Positions 37,691 to 44,074 of a stretch of DNA of 44,074 nt are shown in pieces; position 1 is the stretch's first letter; the number at the start of each line of letters is the position of its first letter. The position numbers and the translations under genes were made by a program. This DNA comes from Cyclobacteriaceae bacterium (GTDB lineage Bacteria > Bacteroidota > Bacteroidia > Cytophagales > Cyclobacteriaceae): assembly GCA_027067135.1 (NCBI GenBank), contig JAMOMJ010000017.1, forward strand, positions 1 to 44,074, read 5' to 3'. Under the pieces are notes generated by a model. That model ran no database searches, was not told where the DNA came from, and was given only the letters and a program-made list of their open reading frames with translations.

Positions 37691-37721
37691 CTAAGTTATA
37701 ATCCACATTTAAATATACAAA
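37691..37721 (-). promoter_or_regulatory. Candidate -33/-7 promoter for gldKLMN
   Basis: Minus strand TTTG (37721-37718), N19, TAACTTAG (37698-37691); one mismatch to TAnnTTTG. Confidence 0.4.
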
Positions 37722-37845
37722 CGCAGTTCATTTTTTGCTATTTGTTTTAAAAGGAATTTAATCCATTCCGCTAAAAAAACAATTCTTATTGAAAATCGCA
37801 CCACAAATTGTGGATAATTTATGAAAAACCAAAATAAATTAAGAA

Positions 37846-38799
37846 TTACTTCCTAAACCGTGGGGTTCTGACAATCTTTCTTGATCCAAATGGATTTATT
37901 GGTAGCGCATAACTCAACCGAATTTCATTTGACGTTGCTTGTTTAGCTTGTTGATCATGTACAATATAATCAAAACCATAACCAATATCTAACGAGTTCG
38001 ATTTAAGTAAGCTCATACCTACGATTAATGAGGCCGATTCCAAATACTTATATGTGATACCGCCCCAAAATTTATTATTATATTTAATTACTGCGCCTAA
38101 ATTTATTAAGTATTTATTAAAATCTGATTGTACGAGTAACGAAGGAGTTAACTCTAAATTGTATGTAATATCATAATGATACCCACCCATTATATAGATG
38201 GTTGGTTCTAACGAGTTTCTTAACGCATCTGAACCAAAGCTAAAGCTAGGGTTTAACAGGTGAGCTACACTTATTGATCCATAAAACTTTTTAGCTTGAT
38301 AAAAAACCCCTGCTCCCATGTCTGGTCTAAACTGTGTTTGCTTTCCTTCTAATATAAGAGGGTCTCCTCCATCATTAGGCCTGTATCTATCAAAATCTAT
38401 GGATTGAGAATAAAACCCTGCATTAATACCAAAACTTAATTTTGCATCCTTAACTGCTACATGGTAAGCATAGGAGCCTTGAAGTGCCAAATTATTGAGC
38501 CCCCCCAAATTATCGTTTAAGATATAGGCGCCAAACCCACTATTTAGTTTATAAATAGGTGCACTCATGGTAAGCACTTGTGTGGTAGGAGCTCCACCGG
38601 CATCAAAGGTGCCTGTGTAACCTGTCCATTTAGAACGTAACATCATTGAGAGTTTGGTAATGCCCTCAACCCCAGCGTAAGCAGGGTTGTAATACATTTT
38701 ATTGTCCATAAACTGAGTAAATTCAGGATCCTGCTGAGCAGCAGCAAATTTACTTGTAAATGCAACTAAGAACAAAAGAAGAAATAACTTATTTCTCAT
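37846..38799 (-). CDS. PorP/SprF family T9SS outer membrane protein
   Basis: AQQDPEFTQFMDNKMYYNPAYAGVEGITKLSMMLRSKWTGYTG; immediately upstream of gldK. Confidence 0.95.
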   Translation of the reverse strand: MRNKLFLLLFLVAFTSKFAAAQQDPEFTQFMDNKMYYNPAYAGVEGITKLSMMLRSKWTGYTGTFDAGGAPTTQVLTMSAPIYKLNSGFGAYILNDNLGGLNNLALQGSYAYHVAVKDAKLSFGINAGFYSQSIDFDRYRPNDGGDPLILEGKQTQFRPDMGAGVFYQAKKFYGSISVAHLLNPSFSFGSDALRNSLEPTIYIMGGYHYDITYNLELTPSLLVQSDFNKYLINLGAVIKYNNKFWGGITYKYLESASLIVGMSLLKSNSLDIGYGFDYIVHDQQAKQATSNEIRLSYALPINPFGSRKIVRTPRFRK

Positions 38800-38899
38800 A
38801 GGTTAATTTATTGAGGCATAAATATAATAGCTAAAATATAATTTTCTATACCTTATTGCGAAATCTACGTTTAAAAACGGAATAGATTAGCCTTCGGTT

Positions 38900-39673
38900 T
38901 TATAAATTATTAGCTTTTTTAATATAAAGTTCCAATGCGCCTGTCATAGAGGGTGCATTAGGCAAAGGTGCTTCAATGTCTAAATATAATCCTTGATCTT
39001 TAACTGCTTTAGCCGTGGTAGGGCCAAATGCTGCTAATCGAGTACTATTCTGTTTAAACTTAGGAAAGTTAACCATTAAAGAATTAATCCCTGAAGGGCT
39101 AAAAAATGCGATTACATCATATTTAATCTCTGCTAAATCGGATAAATCACTGGCAACTGTTTTATACAGTACTACTTCTGAATACTCATATCCACTTTCT
39201 TTTAAAAAATTCGGAATGTCGTCTTTTCTAATATTAGAGCAAGGGAATAAATATTTTTCAGTTGGATGTTTTTTTAACACCTCAATTAAATCTGTAGCTG
39301 TTCTAACTCCAGTAAATATTTTTCGCTTACGAATCGTAATATATTTTTGCAAATAATTAGCTGTCTGATCTGAGATACAAAAGTATTTCATATCAGTAGG
39401 TACATCCACCTTTACTTCCTTACACATATTAAAATAGTGATCCACGGCATTTCTACTTGTAAAAATTACCGCAGAATAGTCCAAAAAAGCTATTTTTTGG
39501 TTTCTAAATTCTTTTACATCTACCGGATCGATCTGTATGAATGGTCTAAAATCAACACGAATACCGTATTTTTCAGCTAATTTATAATATGGAGATCTGT
39601 CATCTTTGGGCTTTGGCTGAGACACCAAAATGCTTTTTACAGGCTTAGCCCTTTCCTTTAATTCTTTTGTCAT
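38900..39673 (-). CDS. hemD: Uroporphyrinogen-III synthase family protein
   Basis: VKSILVSQPKPKDDRSPYYKLAEKYGIRVDFRPFIQI...VIFTSRNAVDHYF...DVIAFFSPSGINSL...LAAFGPTTAKAVKDQGL. Confidence 0.87.
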   Translation of the reverse strand: MTKELKERAKPVKSILVSQPKPKDDRSPYYKLAEKYGIRVDFRPFIQIDPVDVKEFRNQKIAFLDYSAVIFTSRNAVDHYFNMCKEVKVDVPTDMKYFCISDQTANYLQKYITIRKRKIFTGVRTATDLIEVLKKHPTEKYLFPCSNIRKDDIPNFLKESGYEYSEVVLYKTVASDLSDLAEIKYDVIAFFSPSGINSLMVNFPKFKQNSTRLAAFGPTTAKAVKDQGLYLDIEAPLPNAPSMTGALELYIKKANNL

Positions 39674-39691
39674 TAAAAAAACTTTCTATAA

Positions 39692-40810
39692 TTACCCAAC
39701 TACTAGTTTAAATACAAAAACAAATAAGAAAATTTCTGTGCCGCAAAGGTATAAAAATATTTGAACAAATGGATGACGAATGATAAATGACAATCGAATT
39801 CCTATTAAAACTATGATAGAAAAGAGCGAACCAAACACAATAATCAGTATTGCCACAGTGTTAAAAGGTAGTACTGAAAAATAATCAAGCGTTATTATTA
39901 CTTGAAGCACCAAGAGCAAATAGAATGTTAATCTCAAATGGGTGGCAAAATGAATATTCCTAATAGAGCTCATATCAAATATAGAGGCTACTAAGCTTAC
40001 AAGTAAGTACCTAACTACAAAGAGCACAAAAAACCCAACTGATAAAGTTAAGAGGTAAACTAAGTGAAATGCCATTGTAGATTGTTCTACCCAACTTATT
40101 TCTAATACATTAATATTTAATTGAGCAATTAGATAATATAGAATAAATGCTGCACTCACGCTCATCCAAGAGACAAGTTGCACACTCGGGTTTATAAAAA
40201 AACCTCCTTTATAAATTATCTCATCGATGGTAGTAAAGTTAAACGCTCGCGAAACGTTAGCATACTGAGAAAAAAGATCGTTTGATCTAAATTTTATTAG
40301 GGCTAATGCCCCCAGCAAAAAAATAGAAATAATGATAAAGAAAGATGTAAATGACTTATTCTTAAAATAACCTTCTTCAGAGCTTTTTTCTTGTGGAAGA
40401 AACGAGTTGGAAACAATTAACGTGGTTAACCTGTTTTTAATATCTTTACCATAAAGAGACAATATAGGTTTACTGGTTTTTACCACAGAAGCAATACTAT
40501 CAATATCTAAATAGTGCTCTCCTGCTCTTAATTTTTGCAATAATATCTTTTTATAAAAAAGGTGGACTTCATTGCTATTATTAATATATAGTAACTGATG
40601 TTCATACTGCTCTCCATCCAGCATAAAAGAGATGGTGTTGCCTGTATTTTGAGAAATTGCCGGCATAAAGCTTTTTGCATCCTCATCGTACTGAACCCAA
40701 TTTTGCTTAAGGTTGTATAAAAGACCATTGTCATTTTGCGCCAAACCAAGAACGGGCAAAAGCAACATAATAAATAGTATATGTTTATTAAAACCGAGCC
40801 ACATAACCAA
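39692..40810 (-). CDS. DUF4271-like polytopic membrane protein
   Basis: N-terminal signal and soluble part, then about 6 TM helices; directly upstream of the hemD-like gene. Family call is from gene position and topology. Confidence 0.65.
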   Translation of the reverse strand: MVMWLGFNKHILFIMLLLPVLGLAQNDNGLLYNLKQNWVQYDEDAKSFMPAISQNTGNTISFMLDGEQYEHQLLYINNSNEVHLFYKKILLQKLRAGEHYLDIDSIASVVKTSKPILSLYGKDIKNRLTTLIVSNSFLPQEKSSEEGYFKNKSFTSFFIIISIFLLGALALIKFRSNDLFSQYANVSRAFNFTTIDEIIYKGGFFINPSVQLVSWMSVSAAFILYYLIAQLNINVLEISWVEQSTMAFHLVYLLTLSVGFFVLFVVRYLLVSLVASIFDMSSIRNIHFATHLRLTFYLLLVLQVIITLDYFSVLPFNTVAILIIVFGSLFSIIVLIGIRLSFIIRHPFVQIFLYLCGTEIFLFVFVFKLVVG

Positions 40811-42497
40811 TATGTATTTTAGATTCTGCCAATGATAGCGATTGTTTAGATGATTTGCCTACTGCATACACTAATTGAAAAGCGCCAGAAGATGTATCCA
40901 ATAATAAACCTGCGCCAATACCCAAAAAAGTATCGTTATTATTAGCAACCTTATTTTCTGAATATGCCCAATCAACAAACCCAAATAAACGAGAACTTTC
41001 ACCTAGCAAAAGTCGCCCTTCTACTTGTACCAACGTATATGTTGAAGAGTAAATTTCGAGCTCGTTAAAACCACGTATAGAATTAACCCCTCCTAAACGA
41101 ATCAGGTCATTATTAAAAAGCTCTCCATTCGTAATTACACTCCCTAGCTGTATTTTAGAATAAGCAATAAACAACTTGTTTATTGGAATAGCTATATCAG
41201 AGGCCAGTTGAAAATTACCTTGTAATGATTGAATTTTTAAGCTATCGTACACTTTTGAAGGCACAAACGATGTATTTAATATGTTTTTTGCACCCAAATT
41301 CATCATAGTGCTTAAGCTCCATCCTTTCCGAGGGTTAATGGTGTTGTCAAGCTCATTTTTAACAAATGAAACACCATAGTACTGCCCATTAAAGTCGATT
41401 AAATCGAGGTTATTAATACCAGTAGAGTTGGTTATAGACAGAAGCCGGGACGATATAAAGCTAGATGTAAAATTAATTGTGTAATTAGCAGCATCATAGC
41501 CAATATTTATATAAAAATTTCTATTTACAAACGATGTATCCTGCTTAAAAAGGTCAATCTCACCTTTTAGGTTTATAACCGACCTGAACAAATTTGTATG
41601 ATTATACATTGCCTTTAACATTTGCGATTGTACGCCAAATTGACGCCAGTTAAATGTCAAGCTCTTCCCTGACCTAAACAAATTTTGTAAATCTAAATTA
41701 ATATACCCTGTGGCCAATAGCTTAGAGTTATCTATTTGATTGGGTGCAAGACCTATCATGGCATCAACCTTATTTGCTTTTACTGGAATTACCTTCAAAG
41801 CAACTTTACAACTTTTATTCTCAAACCTTATTTGAGGAAGACTCTTTATTTTTGCATAAGATAAGTTATTTATCTTCTTGCTAATCTCATTTATTTTTAT
41901 GGAGTTGAAAGTTGTATTTTCTTTTATTTCGAGGTAAGATTCGAGGTATTTACTTTTTATAAACTCATTTTCTAATTCTAATGCGCCATACTTTATTTTT
42001 TGGCCAGAAGAGTACATTAATATTGCGGATATTTTTTCTTTTGAAATAACTACAGAGTCTAACCTAACCAATGCAAATGGATAACCCGTTTTATCCGATT
42101 CTTCAATTATTTTAATCATTAAGTCGCCTAACACTTTGGTGTTAACCAGCTTATTATCAAACTGATTTTTATGGTATCCTACTCTACTTAATAATGCTTC
42201 TGGAACAAAGTTGATATTAAATTTGCCCCACAAATACGCCTTTTGCTTAAGGATTATTGCCTTTTGTAGAGAATCTGTCTCTGATATAGTAACAGAAGCC
42301 AATACATAGCCTCTTTTTACAACTTTTTTATATTCAGAGTTTACTATTTTTTGAAATTTTAAGGAATCTGCACGTCCATTAAATTCCTTAATAAGTTCTC
42401 CTTCAGCATTAATCAATTTGATTTTATACCGCAATGGTTGAGCATAAGCTGAACTAAAAATTATGCCCAATAATAATGTAATAAATAAATGTCTCAA
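40788..42497 (-). CDS. Omp85-superfamily (BamA/TamA/FhaC-like) outer membrane protein
   Basis: Signal peptide, POTRA-like N-terminus, C-terminal beta-barrel with the family motif RLGGVNSIRGFNE and C-terminal Phe. Confidence 0.8.
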   Translation of the reverse strand: MRHLFITLLLGIIFSSAYAQPLRYKIKLINAEGELIKEFNGRADSLKFQKIVNSEYKKVVKRGYVLASVTISETDSLQKAIILKQKAYLWGKFNINFVPEALLSRVGYHKNQFDNKLVNTKVLGDLMIKIIEESDKTGYPFALVRLDSVVISKEKISAILMYSSGQKIKYGALELENEFIKSKYLESYLEIKENTTFNSIKINEISKKINNLSYAKIKSLPQIRFENKSCKVALKVIPVKANKVDAMIGLAPNQIDNSKLLATGYINLDLQNLFRSGKSLTFNWRQFGVQSQMLKAMYNHTNLFRSVINLKGEIDLFKQDTSFVNRNFYINIGYDAANYTINFTSSFISSRLLSITNSTGINNLDLIDFNGQYYGVSFVKNELDNTINPRKGWSLSTMMNLGAKNILNTSFVPSKVYDSLKIQSLQGNFQLASDIAIPINKLFIAYSKIQLGSVITNGELFNNDLIRLGGVNSIRGFNELEIYSSTYTLVQVEGRLLLGESSRLFGFVDWAYSENKVANNNDTFLGIGAGLLLDTSSGAFQLVYAVGKSSKQSLSLAESKIHIGYVARF

Positions 42498-42529
42498 TCA
42501 AAGATGTACTTTTGTTCAAAAATAGTCTT

Positions 42530-43651
42530 TTGGCCGGTATTTACATTCATATCCCTTTCTGCAAAAAAGCATGTCACTATTGTGATTTTCATTTTAGTAC
42601 TACACTTAATCTTGTTGATGACGTTGTTGATTCGATAGCCTTAGAGGCTAAAAGAATGAAAAGCTATATTAGCGAGCCTATTGAAACTATTTATTTTGGA
42701 GGTGGTACTCCTTCTATTCTAAATGCAAAACAGCTTCAAAAAATTACTGAATCTATATTTCAACACTACACTATTAAAGATTCGATTGAATTTACTTTAG
42801 AAGCTAACCCTGATGACTTAACAGAGGGTAAAATTGTATTTCTAAAAAACATTGGGGTAAACCGTTTAAGCATTGGCACACAATCTTTTAACGAAAATAT
42901 TCTTGCTTTTTTAAATAGAAGCCATACAGCGGAGCAAACATTAGAGTCTGTTGATCTGTGCCAACAACATGGTATTTCTAACTTAAGTCTAGATTTAATT
43001 TATGGCATACCAGAACAATCGGAAAATCAATGGAAGGAAGACTTAAAATCAATGACTCAATTAAACCCAACACATATTTCTTGCTATGCGCTTACCATTG
43101 AAGAAAAAACTGTTTTTGGAAATTGGCGCAAAAAAGGAAAGATTTTAGAGCCTAAAGACGAACTTGTAGAAGAGCAGTATGATTTTATGGTTAACTATTT
43201 ACAACAGAAAGGGTACATTCATTACGAAGTTTCGAATTTTGCAAAGCCTACCTTTATAAGCAAGCATAACTCTGCTTACTGGCATCAAAACCCGTATATT
43301 GGGTTAGGCCCTGGAGCACACTCATTCAATGGCGCTACCAGGCAATTTAATATTTCAAATAATTCAAAATACATTAAACTTATTAAAGCAAATCAACCTC
43401 CATTTACAACTGAAAAACTTGATAAAAATGAGTTGCTTACCGAATACATTTTTACCAAAATTAGAACTTATTGGGGGTTAGATTTTAACTTAATGAAGCA
43501 GTTATTTAACTATCAACTTAATAATCATCAAGTCGAGTTTATTAATAGAATAGTTTCCAGGAAAATGGCTACTTTCGTTAATAATAAGCTAATCTTAAAT
43601 TCTAAAGGATTTTTTATATCAGATTCAGTAGTTCTTGAACTAATTCCTTAA
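42530..43651 (+). CDS. hemW: Radical SAM heme chaperone HemW / coproporphyrinogen oxidase-like
   Basis: AGIYIHIPFCKKACHYCDFHFS...ETIYFGGGTPSIL...RLSIGTQSF...LDLIYGIPEQ. Start moved to the TTG at 42530 (ORF track 42512). Confidence 0.93.
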   Translation: MAGIYIHIPFCKKACHYCDFHFSTTLNLVDDVVDSIALEAKRMKSYISEPIETIYFGGGTPSILNAKQLQKITESIFQHYTIKDSIEFTLEANPDDLTEGKIVFLKNIGVNRLSIGTQSFNENILAFLNRSHTAEQTLESVDLCQQHGISNLSLDLIYGIPEQSENQWKEDLKSMTQLNPTHISCYALTIEEKTVFGNWRKKGKILEPKDELVEEQYDFMVNYLQQKGYIHYEVSNFAKPTFISKHNSAYWHQNPYIGLGPGAHSFNGATRQFNISNNSKYIKLIKANQPPFTTEKLDKNELLTEYIFTKIRTYWGLDFNLMKQLFNYQLNNHQVEFINRIVSRKMATFVNNKLILNSKGFFISDSVVLELIP

Positions 43652-43652
43652 A

Positions 43653-44074
43653 ATGAAAGCCCTAATAAGTATTGGAAATAACAGAGAAATAACGGTTGAT
43701 CTTGACCAGCCTATTTGCATTTCTATTCCGATTAAGGAAGGGGCTCAAAACCCAAATTGCTATTGGGCAGAACCAGTGAAATTTGAAACCATTAAAGCAG
43801 ATGGGTTTATAGGCAGTGTTAAAGAAGGAGGCTCTGTTAATTATCAAAAACTGCAAATTACACCTCATGGCAATGGAACACATGTAGAAGGTTTGGGGCA
43901 TATAACGGATTTGGGAGCAACCATTAATAAGCAATTAACCACTTACCATTTTTACAGTAAGCTAATAAGCTTAGCCCCAACAAAAACCCTAAAAGGCGAC
44001 TTTAAAATTGAATTAACTCAAGAAATAGAAGATTTAGAGTTAAAAGATATTAAGGCATTAATAATTAGAACATT
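43653..44074 (+). CDS. Cyclase family protein (kynurenine formamidase-like), truncated by window edge
   Basis: Open frame from ATG 43653 to the window end, absent from the ORF track: MKALISIGNNREITVDLDQPICISIPI...LQITPHGNGTHVEGLGHI (HGTHVD-like metal motif). Confidence 0.82.
   Translation, partial: MKALISIGNNREITVDLDQPICISIPIKEGAQNPNCYWAEPVKFETIKADGFIGSVKEGGSVNYQKLQITPHGNGTHVEGLGHITDLGATINKQLTTYHFYSKLISLAPTKTLKGDFKIELTQEIEDLELKDIKALIIRT

Noticed and set aside
37801-37813. CCACAAATTGTGG palindrome between porP and gldK
   Set aside because: Short, with no T-run; compatible with chance in AT-rich intergenic DNA, though an operator cannot be excluded.
40528-40749. Alternative-frame ORF within the DUF4271-like gene
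   Set aside because: Same-strand shadow frame without recognisable features.

Overview
This 44 kb window is chromosomal sequence from a Bacteroidetes bacterium, probably Cytophagales-like judging by gene content and -33/-7 promoters of the form TTTG-N19-TAnnTTTG. Most of it is core genome. It holds rpsT, radC, pheT, a zapA-like gene, rny, sucD, a penicillin acylase, a Kv-type channel, nnr, three glycosyltransferases, and an F-type ATPase operon without atpD/atpC that is headed by an M23 peptidase and a bactofilin. It also holds porW/sprE, PBP1A, uvrC, the T9SS core operon porP-gldK-gldL-gldM-gldN, hemD-like, DUF4271-like, an Omp85-type protein, hemW and a truncated cyclase-family ORF at the right edge. 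The most interesting signals are non-coding or accessory. (1) A nested mobile-element scar at 13855-14650: a decayed second copy of the nnr 3' end, an exact 32-bp inverted-repeat pair bracketing a frameshifted GIY-YIG endonuclease pseudogene, and a 172-bp MITE-like insertion inside that pseudogene. (2) A near-perfect sigma-54 promoter followed about 100 nt later by an intrinsic terminator, predicting an undescribed small RNA at about 10035-10136. (3) A dense array of hairpins between rny and sucD. (4) A terminator-like hairpin right after atpE and a REP-like palindrome between atpA and atpG. (5) A minimal T9SS cargo made of a signal peptide plus CTD only. No tRNA, rRNA or CRISPR array was seen. 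All calls are by eye, with no database search.
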